Positions 28,528-38,213 of a stretch of 64,000 bases of DNA are shown here, in pieces. This DNA is from Pelagibacteraceae bacterium AG-325-J13 (GTDB lineage Bacteria; Pseudomonadota; Alphaproteobacteria; Pelagibacterales; Pelagibacteraceae): assembly GCA_003282835.1 (NCBI GenBank), contig QBYL01000004.1, positions 1 to 64,000 on the forward strand. The letters run 5' to 3'. The first letter of the stretch is position 1. Each line of letters starts with the position of its first letter. The notes below the pieces were generated by a model, which saw only the letters and a list, made by a program, of their open reading frames with translations, was not told the DNA's origin and searched no databases. Made by a program: the position numbers and the translations under genes.

Positions 28528-29394
28528 ATGTCAAACAAAGATATATTAGATAACATTAAAAAACTAAGAGAACTTACGGGTGTAGGTTTTAAAGATTGTA
28601 AATCAGCTTTGGATGAAAATAACGGAAATATTGAGAAATCTGTAGAGTTCTTAAGAAAAAAAGGTATTGCAAAAGCCACTAAGAAAATGAGCAGGACTGC
28701 CGCGGAAGGTTTAGTTTTAGTTAAAGAAAATCAAGGAGAAATTTCTATTATTGAAATAAATAGTGAAACAGACTTTGTAGCAAAAAATAGTGATTTTATA
28801 TCTTTTTGCAAAGAACTATCAGAAATTAATTTTTTTAACAAAGGTGACTTAGAAAAAATTAATAATTCAAAAATGAAAAATAATATTTTGGTAAAGGACA
28901 ACTTAGTAAATCTGATAGCTAAAATAGGTGAAAAAATTACTATTAGAAGATCTCAATTTTTTGACAGCTCTAATGGATCTAACTTTTTTTATGTACATTC
29001 AGCTATTGAAAAAAATATAGGCAAAATTATTTCTGTAGTTAAATTAGATGGAATCACTAAAGGCAAAAATGATGACATAGGATCAAAGATTTCAATGCAT
29101 ATAACTGCTTCTAACCCTCTGGCAATTGATAAAGATGGAATTAATAAGAGTATAATAGAAAAAGAATTAGAAATAATAAAAGCAGAAATTATTAATTCTG
29201 GAAAACCTAAAGAGATAGCTGAAAAAATTTCTAATGGAAAAATTTCTAAATTCGTTAATGACAATACCTTATTAAATCAAATTTGGATAATGGATCCTGA
29301 AAAAAAAGTGTCTGATATTTTAAAAGAAAATAAAACTGATAAAGATTTGAAAATATTAGACTTTGTTAGATATAAAGTTGGCGAAGGAGTGTAA
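28528..29394 (+). CDS. tsf: Elongation factor Ts
   Basis: EF-Ts recycles EF-Tu-GDP. The 288-residue protein has the N-terminal UBA-like segment LRELTGVGFKDCKSALDENN and the exchange signature INSETDFVAKNSDF. In most proteobacteria pyrH (UMP kinase) follows. Here frr begins 2 bases after the tsf stop, so pyrH is not in its normal place. Confidence 0.97.
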   Translation: MSNKDILDNIKKLRELTGVGFKDCKSALDENNGNIEKSVEFLRKKGIAKATKKMSRTAAEGLVLVKENQGEISIIEINSETDFVAKNSDFISFCKELSEINFFNKGDLEKINNSKMKNNILVKDNLVNLIAKIGEKITIRRSQFFDSSNGSNFFYVHSAIEKNIGKIISVVKLDGITKGKNDDIGSKISMHITASNPLAIDKDGINKSIIEKELEIIKAEIINSGKPKEIAEKISNGKISKFVNDNTLLNQIWIMDPEKKVSDILKENKTDKDLKILDFVRYKVGEGV

Positions 29395-29396
29395 AT

Positions 29397-29957
29397 ATGA
29401 GTTCAGAATTTAATGAAAAAAATTACTCTTCAAAAATGGACAAAACAATTCTAGCTTTAAAAAAAGACCTTTCTACATTAAGAACTGGAAGAGCAAATCC
29501 CAGCATGCTTGATACGATAAAGATAGATGTTTATGGACAATTAATGCCTATTGAGCAATTGGCTACCGTTAGTGTTCCAGAAGCTAGACTAATTTCTATA
29601 CAAGTTTGGGATAAAGCTAATATTACATTAATTGACTCTGCAATTCAAAAGTCAGAGTTAGGTATTAATCCTCAAATAGATGGACAAATTATCAGACTAA
29701 GAATACCAGATTTAACAGAAGAAAGAAGAAAAGATTTAATAAAGATTTTGAAAAATATGGGTGAAAAGTCCAAGGTTTCAATTAGAAATATCAGAAGAGA
29801 AGCAAACGAGGAAATAAAAGATCAATTAAAAGAAAAAAAAATAACAGAAGACGATAATAAAAATTTTGAAAAAAATATACAAAAACTAACAGATAACAAC
29901 ATTCAAGATATAGATAAAATTTTAGCAGATAAAGAAAAAGAGATTTTACAAATATGA
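29397..29957 (+). CDS. frr: Ribosome recycling factor
   Basis: RRF splits post-termination ribosomes with EF-G. The 186-residue protein has the standard length and segments LRTGRANPSMLDTIKIDVYG and PDLTEERRKDLIKILKNMGE, and is coiled-coil-rich as expected. It overlaps uppS by 4 bases. Confidence 0.97.
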   Translation: MSSEFNEKNYSSKMDKTILALKKDLSTLRTGRANPSMLDTIKIDVYGQLMPIEQLATVSVPEARLISIQVWDKANITLIDSAIQKSELGINPQIDGQIIRLRIPDLTEERRKDLIKILKNMGEKSKVSIRNIRREANEEIKDQLKEKKITEDDNKNFEKNIQKLTDNNIQDIDKILADKEKEILQI

Positions 29958-30622
29958 ATAAACTTAACCACGTTGCCTTTATAATGGATGGTAATGGAAG
30001 GTGGGGACAGAGAAAAAATAGAGGAAGAAATTTTGGTCATTTGAATGGCGTAAAGACTGTAAAAAAAATTGTAGAAACCTCCGTAAAATTAAAGATACCC
30101 GTAGTAACATTTTACGTTTTCTCAACAGAAAATTGGAGAAGACCTAAAGCAGAAATTAACTTTCTTTTTAATTTAATTACCAGTTATTTTAAAAAAGAAT
30201 TAAAAAATATAATTACCAATGATATTAAAATCAACATAATCGGTAAATTTGAAAAACTACCAGTTAAAATTAAAACCTCTTTAAAAAAAGCTATAAAACT
30301 TACAAAAAAAAATAAAAAAATTATTGTTAATTTAGCAGTAAATTATGGTTCAAAAGATGAAATTGTTAACGCATCTCAAAAAATAAGAAATAAGATTACA
30401 ACAAAAACACTTGAACAAAACTTGTATACTCACGGTCTTCCTGACCCAGATATTTTAGTACGGACTGGTGGTCACAAAAGACTTAGTAATTTTATGCTTT
30501 GGCAATTAGCTTACACAGAAATTTACTTTTTAAATAAACTCTGGCCTGACTTCAAAAGTAGCGATTTGAGTAAGATAGTTAGAGATTTTAAAAAATTAAA
30601 GAGGAACTTTGGATCGGTCTAA
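29954..30622 (+). CDS. uppS: Isoprenyl (undecaprenyl) diphosphate synthase
   Basis: This cis-prenyltransferase makes the C55 carrier lipid for peptidoglycan and LPS. MDGNGRWGQ holds the catalytic aspartate (D12), and VVTFYVFSTENWRRP and RTGGHKRLSNFMLWQLAYTE are further family segments. In many homologues the residue after RTGG/RTSG is glutamate, whereas His is seen here. Length is 222 residues, slightly short. It is followed directly by cdsA. Confidence 0.95.
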   Translation: MNKLNHVAFIMDGNGRWGQRKNRGRNFGHLNGVKTVKKIVETSVKLKIPVVTFYVFSTENWRRPKAEINFLFNLITSYFKKELKNIITNDIKINIIGKFEKLPVKIKTSLKKAIKLTKKNKKIIVNLAVNYGSKDEIVNASQKIRNKITTKTLEQNLYTHGLPDPDILVRTGGHKRLSNFMLWQLAYTEIYFLNKLWPDFKSSDLSKIVRDFKKLKRNFGSV

Positions 30623-31273
30623 ATGTCTAAAAATTTAAAAAAAAGAATTGCTACTTCGATAGGTCTAATTTTTTTACTATTTGGAATGTTTTTCAGTAAT
30701 TTTATTTTAGCTTATTTTATTATTATCATGGGCTCTATTTCAGCTATTGAATATTTGAATATAAATTCTATAATTTTCAAAAGAAAAAAATTACTAAAAT
30801 ATTTTTTTAATTTTTTATTTTTAGTTTTCTTGTTCTATTTTTGTTTACTATTTATCTTACTTTCTACCTACAACCATTACAAAATTTTTATATTCATAAT
30901 CTTATTGATATGTATATTTTCAGATATAGGAGGATTTATTATTGGCAAAATCTTTAAGGGTAAAAAACTTATCAAAATTAGCCCAAAAAAGACTGTATCA
31001 GGTGCTATTGGGTCTTTATTATTTTCATCAACATTATCATTAATAATATTTTATTATCTTACAGAAGAATTAAGTTATCGGGCATTAATATTAGGTTTAA
31101 TTACTTCAATAGCTTGTCAACTAGGTGACTTATTTTTCTCATTGATAAAGAGAAAGTCGTTTTTAAAAGATACTGGAAACTTTTTACCAGGACACGGCGG
31201 TATCTTAGATAGGGTTGACAGTATATTATTAGGTTTGCCAATAGGTTTTTTAGCTTTAATATTATTTTATTAG
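30623..31273 (+). CDS. cdsA: Phosphatidate cytidylyltransferase
   Basis: CdsA makes CDP-diacylglycerol, precursor of all phospholipids. The C-terminal signature is complete: SLIKRKSFLKDTGNFLPGHG followed by GILDRVDS. At 216 residues with about five to six helices it is shorter than the about 270-285 of many homologues, having lost N-terminal helices. It begins on the base after the uppS stop. Confidence 0.94.
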   Translation: MSKNLKKRIATSIGLIFLLFGMFFSNFILAYFIIIMGSISAIEYLNINSIIFKRKKLLKYFFNFLFLVFLFYFCLLFILLSTYNHYKIFIFIILLICIFSDIGGFIIGKIFKGKKLIKISPKKTVSGAIGSLLFSSTLSLIIFYYLTEELSYRALILGLITSIACQLGDLFFSLIKRKSFLKDTGNFLPGHGGILDRVDSILLGLPIGFLALILFY

Positions 31274-31274
31274 T

Positions 31275-32456
31275 ATGAAAAAAATTGTTTCAGTATTAGG
31301 TTCTACAGGTTCAATTGGTTTAAATGCTATAAATATATTTAAAAAAAAAAAAAATATTTTTAAATATAATTTATTAAGTGCTAATAAGAACTATAACTTA
31401 ATATGTAAGCAGATCGACAGCCTAAAACCTAAAACATTTGTCATTAATGATTATAAGATTTTTATAAAGATCAAAAAAAAATATAAAAATAAAAAAGTTA
31501 AAATTTTAAATGAGATTAAATTAAATAAAAATTTTCATAAATCGGATATTACAGTAGCAGCAATACCTGGTATTGCTGGGTTGTTGCCAACTATTTCTAT
31601 GATAAAAAAAAGTAAAAAAATTCTTATTGCAAACAAAGAGTCAATTATTTGTGGTTGGAATTTAATTAAAAAGGAAGCAAAAAAAAATAAAACAATAATC
31701 GTTCCAGTTGATTCTGAGCATTTTTCTATTATGAAATTAATGGAAAATCTAGACCAAAGTCAGATTAAAAAGGTTTATCTTACCGCATCTGGAGGGCCTT
31801 TTTTAAATTATAAATTATCAAAATTAAAAAACGTAAAACCAAATGAAGCCATCAAACATCCTAAATGGAAAATGGGAAAAAAAATATCGATAGATTCTGC
31901 AACCTTAATGAATAAAATGCTTGAACTTATAGAAGCTCAAAAACTTTTTTCAATAACAAAAGATAAAATAGAAATTCTTATACATCCTCAGTCTTTGGTT
32001 CATGCAGTTATTGAACTTAACAATGGTATTTACAAGTTTATAAGTCATGAAACAACCATGCTTATTCCACTCAGCAACGCAATATTTGATGGAAATTTAA
32101 GAATAGACGATTTCATTAAAACTAAAAAAAGCAAAAAAAATCTATCTTCAATTAATGATTTAAACTTTCATAAAGTAGATATTAAAAGATTTCCAACATT
32201 TAGATTGAAAGACAGATTAATTGAACATGTTTCAACTCCAATAATTATAAATGCTGCTAATGAAATATTAGTTGATCAATATTTAGATAAAAAAATACCT
32301 TTTAACTCGTTTTTTAAGTATCTCTCTCTTGTTATGAAGGATAGAAATTATAGGAAATATGCTATAAAAGAACCTAAAAATATAAGCCAAATTTATCTAA
32401 TAGATAAATGGTCGAGAGAAATAACATTAAAGTATATTAGAAAAAAAAATGCGTAA
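31275..32456 (+). CDS. dxr: 1-deoxy-D-xylulose 5-phosphate reductoisomerase
   Basis: Dxr is the committed MEP-pathway enzyme, forming MEP with NADPH. GSTGSIG at the N-terminus binds NADPH; ANKESIICGW, PVDSEHFSIMK and the HPKWKMGKKISIDSATLMNK segment form the metal and substrate site. It has 393 residues, the family's normal length. The ispDF gene of the same pathway is at 58315-59460. Dxr is followed immediately by bamA, without the usual rseP. Confidence 0.96.
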   Translation: MKKIVSVLGSTGSIGLNAINIFKKKKNIFKYNLLSANKNYNLICKQIDSLKPKTFVINDYKIFIKIKKKYKNKKVKILNEIKLNKNFHKSDITVAAIPGIAGLLPTISMIKKSKKILIANKESIICGWNLIKKEAKKNKTIIVPVDSEHFSIMKLMENLDQSQIKKVYLTASGGPFLNYKLSKLKNVKPNEAIKHPKWKMGKKISIDSATLMNKMLELIEAQKLFSITKDKIEILIHPQSLVHAVIELNNGIYKFISHETTMLIPLSNAIFDGNLRIDDFIKTKKSKKNLSSINDLNFHKVDIKRFPTFRLKDRLIEHVSTPIIINAANEILVDQYLDKKIPFNSFFKYLSLVMKDRNYRKYAIKEPKNISQIYLIDKWSREITLKYIRKKNA

Positions 32457-34680
32457 TATAATTTTATTAGTATTGATAATTTCTTTTTATTCTACTTTTT
32501 TAAAGGCAGAAGTAGTTACAAGTATTGAGATTACAGGAAACTCTAGGGTAAGCGATGAAACAATTAAACTGTACGGTGACATCAAACTAAATAAAAACTA
32601 CCAAGAGTCGGATTTAAATCAAATTTTAAATAATTTGTATGAAACAGAGTTTTTTCAAGATGTTAAAGTTGAGCTTTCAAAAGGAGTATTGATAGTTAAT
32701 TTGGAGGAGCATCCTGTAATTAACGAGCTAATAATTTTAGGTGAACCTAGCAACAAGTATAAGAAAGAAATAAACAGAATTATTAGACTAAAAAAACAAG
32801 AATCATTTATAAAGAATTATTTATCAGAAGATGTAGCTAAAATAAAAAGTCTATATTCATCACTAGGTTATAATTTTGTGGAAGTTGAAACAAAAATTAG
32901 AAAAATAGATGAAAAAAGATTAGATTTAATTTTTGATATTAATAGAGGAGAGGTAACAAAAATTTCAAAAATAACATTTACCGGAGATAAGAAAATAAGA
33001 GAAAGAAGATTAAGGGATATAATTGCAAGTACCGAAGATAAATTTTATAAATTTATTTCAAGAAATACTAGATTTAGTCAAAACTTAGTAGAATTAGACG
33101 TAAGACTATTAGAAAACTATTATAAATCTCTTGGATACTATGACGTAAAAGTAGTTTCAAACTCTGCACAATTAAAAAAAAGTGGAAATGTTGAGCTTAC
33201 TTATTCTATAGACGCAGGACAGCGTTATGTAATTAAAAAAATAACGACCAATGTTGATTCAGTATTCGATAAAAAATTATTTTTTCCACTAAATAAAAAG
33301 TACAATAAAATAATTGGTGATTATCATTCTCCTTTTAAGATAAAAAATCTTCTTGAAGAAATAGATGAATTAATTGCTAGAAATAACTTGCAATTTGTAG
33401 AACACAATGTTGAAGAAACAGTTGAAGGAAATTCAATTATTATTAAATTCAATATTTTTGAAGGAGAAAAAGTATCGGTAGAAAGAATAAATATTTTAGG
33501 AAACAATGTTACAAACGAAAGTGTAATTCGAAGTGAGTTAATATTAGACGAAGGTGATCCATTTACCAATTTAAGCTTAAATAAGTCACTTGCTAAAATA
33601 AGATCAAGGAATATTTTTTCTTCAGTAAAGTCTGAAATTAAAGAAGGATCTTCAAATAATTTAAAAATTATTGATATTAGTGTCGAAGAAAAACCAACTG
33701 GTGAAATTAGTGCTGGTGCTGGAGTTGGAACTAACGGAGGAAGTGTAGGATTTAATATTAAAGAAAACAATTGGTTAGGAGAAGGTAAAAATTTAAGTTT
33801 TGATTTTGAAATAAATCAAGAATCAATTAAAGGTAATCTAGAATATTTAAATCCAAATTATGATTTTTTAGGAAACTCTATTAGTTATTCTCTTAACAGC
33901 ATTACAAATGATAAACCAGATCAAGGGTACGAAAATACAATAGTTGGTGCTGGGATTGAGACAAGATTTGAACAGTACAAAAATATTTTTGCTTCGCTTG
34001 GTTTAGGCTTGTCTTATGATGATTTGAGAACATTAAGCAGTGCATCTGATACTTTAAAAAAACAAAGTGGAGAGTTTACAGAATTAAGTGGAAATTACGG
34101 TTTTACCTATGATGGAAGAAATAGAGCGTTTATGCCTACAAGTGGTTCAATAGTAGGCTTTAGTCAGACTCTACCCTTTTACGCAGATAAAAGTTTTATT
34201 TCTAATACAATTACAGCAAGTTCATATTCTACTTTAACAGAAAATATAATTGGAGCAGCCAAGTTTTATGTCTCCAGTGTTAACGGGCTTTCTGATGATG
34301 ACGTCAGATTAAGCAAAAGAAGATTTCTCAACTCAAAAAGACTGAGAGGTTTTGAAAGAGGAAAAATAGGGCCTGTTGATGGAACAGATCATATAGGAGG
34401 AAATTATGCTGCAAGTTTAAATTTTGAGGCAAATCTTCCTAATTTGCTGCCAGAAGATACAAGAACTGATGTGGGATTATTTTTAGATTTTGGAAATGTT
34501 TGGGGTGTTGATTATGATAGCACAATAGACGATAGTAATAAAATTAGATCTTCTACTGGAGTAGCAGCAAGTTGGATGTCTCCTTTGGGTCCTATGACTT
34601 TTGTATTTTCTACTGACATATCTAGCGCATCTACTGACAAAACAGAAAGTTTTAATTTTAACTTAGGAACAACTTTTTAG
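32449..34680 (+). CDS. bamA: Outer membrane protein assembly factor BamA
   Basis: The 743-residue protein has a signal peptide (cleavage about residue 20), five POTRA repeats (about 21-400) and a C-terminal 16-strand beta-barrel ending in Phe (NFNLGTTF). GSKRLRGF-like SKRLRGFERGKIGP is the barrel loop-6 signature (VRGF/Y type). It inserts beta-barrel proteins in the outer membrane. It overlaps dxr by 8 bases and precedes an OmpH-type chaperone, as usual. Confidence 0.96.
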   Translation: MRNIILLVLIISFYSTFLKAEVVTSIEITGNSRVSDETIKLYGDIKLNKNYQESDLNQILNNLYETEFFQDVKVELSKGVLIVNLEEHPVINELIILGEPSNKYKKEINRIIRLKKQESFIKNYLSEDVAKIKSLYSSLGYNFVEVETKIRKIDEKRLDLIFDINRGEVTKISKITFTGDKKIRERRLRDIIASTEDKFYKFISRNTRFSQNLVELDVRLLENYYKSLGYYDVKVVSNSAQLKKSGNVELTYSIDAGQRYVIKKITTNVDSVFDKKLFFPLNKKYNKIIGDYHSPFKIKNLLEEIDELIARNNLQFVEHNVEETVEGNSIIIKFNIFEGEKVSVERINILGNNVTNESVIRSELILDEGDPFTNLSLNKSLAKIRSRNIFSSVKSEIKEGSSNNLKIIDISVEEKPTGEISAGAGVGTNGGSVGFNIKENNWLGEGKNLSFDFEINQESIKGNLEYLNPNYDFLGNSISYSLNSITNDKPDQGYENTIVGAGIETRFEQYKNIFASLGLGLSYDDLRTLSSASDTLKKQSGEFTELSGNYGFTYDGRNRAFMPTSGSIVGFSQTLPFYADKSFISNTITASSYSTLTENIIGAAKFYVSSVNGLSDDDVRLSKRRFLNSKRLRGFERGKIGPVDGTDHIGGNYAASLNFEANLPNLLPEDTRTDVGLFLDFGNVWGVDYDSTIDDSNKIRSSTGVAASWMSPLGPMTFVFSTDISSASTDKTESFNFNLGTTF

Positions 34681-34681
34681 A

Positions 34682-35206
34682 ATGAAATTCTTAAAAAAAA
34701 TAAAATATATTTTTCTAATATTTTTAATGTTTGAAGGAAATTTAGCTGCAGACACTCCGTTTTATTTAGATTTTCGGTTTATTTTAAATGAGAGTAAAGC
34801 TGGCAAAGAAGCTCAAAATTATTTAAAGAATAAACTAGATACAGGAATCAAAGCTTTACAAGCTAAAGAGAAAGCTCTGCAAGAAGAAGAGAAAAAAATA
34901 ATACAACAAAAAAAAATTATCTCAGCCGAAGAATATAAAAAGAAAGTAACAAGTTTAAGAAGTAAAGTTGCTGCTTTGCAAAAAGAAAGAAACGATTTAT
35001 TGCAGGAAGTATCTAAAAAAAGAGCTAAAGCTAAAAATGAATTATTAAGAACATTAAACCCAATTATTAAGGAATATATGCAAGAAAAAAAAATTAGAAT
35101 GGTAGTTGACAAAAAAAGTCTACTATTAGCAGATGAAAATTTAGATATTACGAATGATATTATTGGTATTTTAAATAAGAAATTAAAATCAATAAAATTA
35201 AACTAA
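34682..35206 (+). CDS. OmpH/Skp-family periplasmic chaperone
   Basis: The 174-residue protein has a signal peptide ending near LAAD (about residue 23), a short [19 protein letters not shown] strand typical of OmpH, a long Glu/Lys/Gln-rich coiled coil (about 45-120) and a C-terminal [18 protein letters not shown] segment. Skp-type proteins hold unfolded outer-membrane proteins. Its position between bamA and lpxD is the classic one. Confidence 0.9.
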   Translation: MKFLKKIKYIFLIFLMFEGNLAADTPFYLDFRFILNESKAGKEAQNYLKNKLDTGIKALQAKEKALQEEEKKIIQQKKIISAEEYKKKVTSLRSKVAALQKERNDLLQEVSKKRAKAKNELLRTLNPIIKEYMQEKKIRMVVDKKSLLLADENLDITNDIIGILNKKLKSIKLN

Positions 35207-35222
35207 TAAGTTTAACAAATCA

Positions 35223-36182
35223 GTGCATTTCTTTAAAAAAAATAAAATTTCAAATATCAAAAAGATATTTCCAAACCATAAGAATTTTCAAAACCTTAAG
35301 TTTCAAGACGTAAAACCTTTAGATAAAGCTAAAAAATATGATATTACCTTTTTTGACTCTATTAAATATAAAAACACAGCTATAAATACTAAAGCTTCAT
35401 TTTGTATAACTACTCAAAAATTAGAAAAATTTTTACCAAAAAAAATTGACAGAATAGTTGTTAAAAATGTATTGTTTGCATTAGCCAAAGTTTTAAAAGC
35501 AATTTACATTAATGCTGATATAGATTTTCCCGATTTTTCAGTAAAACCATACAACAAAAAAGATTTTAAAAGTGTAAAATTTGGTAATAATGTTTTAATT
35601 GGAAAAAATGTAAAAATAGGTAAAAACTCTATTATTGGCTCAAATACAATTATAGAACACGATGTTGTGCTAGGAAAAGATTGTGTAATTGGGTCTAGCG
35701 TAGTTTTGAAAAACTCAATTTTAGGAAATAATGTTGTGATACAAGATGGATGCAAAATTGGCACAAAAGGATTTGGTTTCATACCCATCAAAGGTGAAAA
35801 CTTAAAATTTCCTCATATAGGACGTGTTTTAATAAGTGATAATGTAGAAATTGCATCTGGATGTACAATTGATAGAGGATCAATTGACGATACTGAAATA
35901 GGAAAAAATACTTATCTCGATAATCAAGTGCATATAGCTCATAACGTAAAAATTGGATCTAACTGCATGATAGCTGGTCAAGTAGGTTTTGCTGGTAGCT
36001 CTACTATTGGAAATAATGTTTCAATAGGAGGTCAAGCAGGAGTTTCAGGTCATTTAAAAATTGGAAATAACGTAAAAATTGGTGGTGGTAGTGGTGTCAT
36101 AAAAGATATTGAGGATAATCAAGTTGTTATGGGTTATCCAGCAATACCATTTAAAGAGTTTATTAAAAATTGGAAAAAATAA
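35223..36182 (+). CDS. lpxD: UDP-3-O-(3-hydroxyacyl)glucosamine N-acyltransferase
   Basis: LpxD adds the second acyl chain in lipid A synthesis. The 319-residue protein has an N-terminal uridine-binding domain (to about 105) and then a left-handed beta-helix of hexapeptide repeats ([15 protein letters not shown] and onwards), with catalytic-region [20 protein letters not shown]. The start is GTG at 35223, 16 bases after the previous gene, with no strong ribosome-binding site. Confidence 0.95.
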   Translation: MHFFKKNKISNIKKIFPNHKNFQNLKFQDVKPLDKAKKYDITFFDSIKYKNTAINTKASFCITTQKLEKFLPKKIDRIVVKNVLFALAKVLKAIYINADIDFPDFSVKPYNKKDFKSVKFGNNVLIGKNVKIGKNSIIGSNTIIEHDVVLGKDCVIGSSVVLKNSILGNNVVIQDGCKIGTKGFGFIPIKGENLKFPHIGRVLISDNVEIASGCTIDRGSIDDTEIGKNTYLDNQVHIAHNVKIGSNCMIAGQVGFAGSSTIGNNVSIGGQAGVSGHLKIGNNVKIGGGSGVIKDIEDNQVVMGYPAIPFKEFIKNWKK

Positions 36183-36635
36183 ATGAGTGAAACAGAAATA
36201 GATAAAAAAAAGATTGAAAGTTTATTGCCTCATAGAGAGCCAATGTTATTAATTGATAAGTTAACAAAGATTGTTCCTTTAAAATCTGCGACTGCAATAA
36301 TGTATGTGAAAAAAAATGGTTTCTATGTTCAGGGTCATTTTCCAGGCCAACCAGTAATGCCAGGAGTTTTAATAGTTGAAGCTTTTGGTCAAGCAGCAGC
36401 TGCATTAACTGCACACGGTATCGATCCAAAAGAGTATGCTAACAAGTTAGTTTATTTAATGAGTGTCGATAAAGCCAGATTTAGAAGTCCAATAATCCCA
36501 GATTGTGAACTTCATTTAGAAATAGAAGCAGTAAGATCACATGGTAGGGTTTGGAAATACAAAGGAACTGCAAAAGTTGATGGCAAGAGAATGGCTGATG
36601 CAGAATGGTCTGCAACCATAGTAGACAGAAAATGA
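36183..36635 (+). CDS. fabZ: 3-hydroxyacyl-ACP dehydratase FabZ
   Basis: FabZ removes water from 3-hydroxyacyl-ACP in fatty-acid elongation. The 150-residue hotdog-fold protein has LPHREPMLLID and the active-site segment GHFPGQPVMPGVLIVEAFGQ with H52 and E66. It competes with LpxA/LpxD for the same acyl-ACP pool, consistent with its place between them. Confidence 0.97.
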   Translation: MSETEIDKKKIESLLPHREPMLLIDKLTKIVPLKSATAIMYVKKNGFYVQGHFPGQPVMPGVLIVEAFGQAAAALTAHGIDPKEYANKLVYLMSVDKARFRSPIIPDCELHLEIEAVRSHGRVWKYKGTAKVDGKRMADAEWSATIVDRK

Positions 36636-37414
36636 CGATTCATAAATCAAGTATAGTAGACTCAAAAGCTAAAATTGCGACCAATGTAAAAATTGGTCCA
36701 TTTTGTTATGTTGGACCTAACGTTATTCTTAAAGATAATGTTGAGTTATTATCTAATGTTCATATAGAAGGAAATACAACTATTGGTAAGGAAACGAGAA
36801 TTTTTCCTTTTGCAAGTATTGGCACACAGCCGCAAGATCTAAAATTTAAAAATGAGGAAAACAGTCTTGAAATAGGAGATAATAATTTAATACGAGAATA
36901 TGTAACTATTAATCCAGGAACAGCAGGGGGAGGGTCAAAAACAATCATAGGAAACAATTGTTTATTTATGATTTCTTCTCATGTAGCTCATGATTGTAAA
37001 GTTGGTAATAATGTAATTATAGCAAACAATGTTCCTTTAGGAGGACACGTTACAATTGAGGACTCGGTCGTAATTGGAGGAAACTCTGCAGTCCAACAGT
37101 TTACTAGAATTGGAAGATTAGCAATGATTGGAGGTATGACAGGTGTATTAAAAGACGTGATACCATTTGGATTATCTATTGGTAACCGAAATTATTTGGA
37201 TGGATTAAATTTAATAGGTTTGAGAAGAAAAAAATATGAAAATAAAAAAATTATGGGATTAAGTAAAGCGTATAAAGAAATATTTGCCTCAAAAAATTTG
37301 CATGAAAACTTGGGTAAAATTAATGGTGAACACAAAGGCAATGAACTAGTAAACGAAGTAGTAACTTTTATAGCAAAAGATAAAAAAAGACCTATTTGTT
37401 CACCAAAAAATTAA
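36632..37414 (+). CDS. lpxA: UDP-N-acetylglucosamine acyltransferase
   Basis: LpxA performs the first lipid A step. I place the start at ATG 36632 (MTIHKSSIVDSKAKIA, 260 residues), overlapping fabZ as ATGA; an upstream ATG at 36605 adds nine unrelated residues. Hexapeptide repeats span most of the protein. ISSHVAHDCKVGNN contains the catalytic His, and GLSIGNRNYLDGLNLIGLRR marks the helical C-terminal domain typical of LpxA. Confidence 0.96.
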   Translation: MTIHKSSIVDSKAKIATNVKIGPFCYVGPNVILKDNVELLSNVHIEGNTTIGKETRIFPFASIGTQPQDLKFKNEENSLEIGDNNLIREYVTINPGTAGGGSKTIIGNNCLFMISSHVAHDCKVGNNVIIANNVPLGGHVTIEDSVVIGGNSAVQQFTRIGRLAMIGGMTGVLKDVIPFGLSIGNRNYLDGLNLIGLRRKKYENKKIMGLSKAYKEIFASKNLHENLGKINGEHKGNELVNEVVTFIAKDKKRPICSPKN

Positions 37415-37421
37415 GATAATT

Positions 37422-38213
37422 ATGATAGGCCTCATATTTGGAGAAACAGATTTTCCCAATCAAATCTTAAAAAAGATGAAGAATAAAAAAAAATACTTGA
37501 TAATTGACTTAACTAGAAAAAAAACTTTCAAAAAAGACAGAAATTCTTACCCAGTTTCTCTAGGACAGTTTGGTAAAATTATTAAAATCTTAAAAGATAA
37601 TAAATGTAAAAAAGTTCTATTTGCTGGAAAGGTAAAAAAACCTAAATTTTCTAAACTTCGACTAGATTTAAAAGGAGTTTATTACATGCCTAGAATTATA
37701 AAAAGTGCTAAACTTGGTGATGCAGCCATCCTAAAAGAGATAATAAATATTTTTAAAAAAGAAAAAATTAAAACAATTAGTTCTTTAGCGTTTAACCCTG
37801 AACTAGCTTTGAAAAAAGGATATTACTCTAAAATCAAACCTAATAGAGAAGACATACTCGACATTAATCTAGCAGTTAAAACATTAAGCCGATTGGGCAA
37901 ATACACCTTCAGTCAAGGTACAGTCGTTAGGAATAAAAAAGTTATTGCTATTGAAGGAAAAGGCGGTACTCAAAAAATGCTAAAAATATGTAAAAATAAA
38001 AAATCAAAAAAAAATGGTGTATTAGTTAAATTTCCCAAGAAAAAGCAAGATTTAAGAGTTGATTTACCAACCGTAGGTTTAAAAACTTTAAAACAATGTA
38101 AATCAGCAGGATTAAAAGGAGTTGTTATAAAAGATAGACAAAATGTTTTTTTAGAAAGAAAAAAAAGTATTAATTTCGCCAATAAAAATAAAATGTTTAT
38201 AATGGTAAAATGA
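37422..38213 (+). CDS. lpxI: UDP-2,3-diacylglucosamine pyrophosphatase LpxI
   Basis: LpxI (formerly DUF1009) makes lipid X and replaces LpxH in alphaproteobacteria. The 263-residue protein has the two-domain layout. N-terminal LIFGETDFPNQILKKMK is followed by GQFGKIIKILKDNKCKKVLFAGKV; the catalytic domain has KLGDAAIL, AIEGKGGTQKML and DLPTVGLKTL. It lies just after lpxA, as expected, but the next gene is not lpxB. Confidence 0.94.
   Translation: MIGLIFGETDFPNQILKKMKNKKKYLIIDLTRKKTFKKDRNSYPVSLGQFGKIIKILKDNKCKKVLFAGKVKKPKFSKLRLDLKGVYYMPRIIKSAKLGDAAILKEIINIFKKEKIKTISSLAFNPELALKKGYYSKIKPNREDILDINLAVKTLSRLGKYTFSQGTVVRNKKVIAIEGKGGTQKMLKICKNKKSKKNGVLVKFPKKKQDLRVDLPTVGLKTLKQCKSAGLKGVVIKDRQNVFLERKKSINFANKNKMFIMVK

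Noticed and set aside
33324-33770. 148-codon minus-strand open frame inside bamA
   Set aside because: Ser/Leu/Ile-rich low-complexity translation opposite BamA POTRA codons; no start signal or domain.
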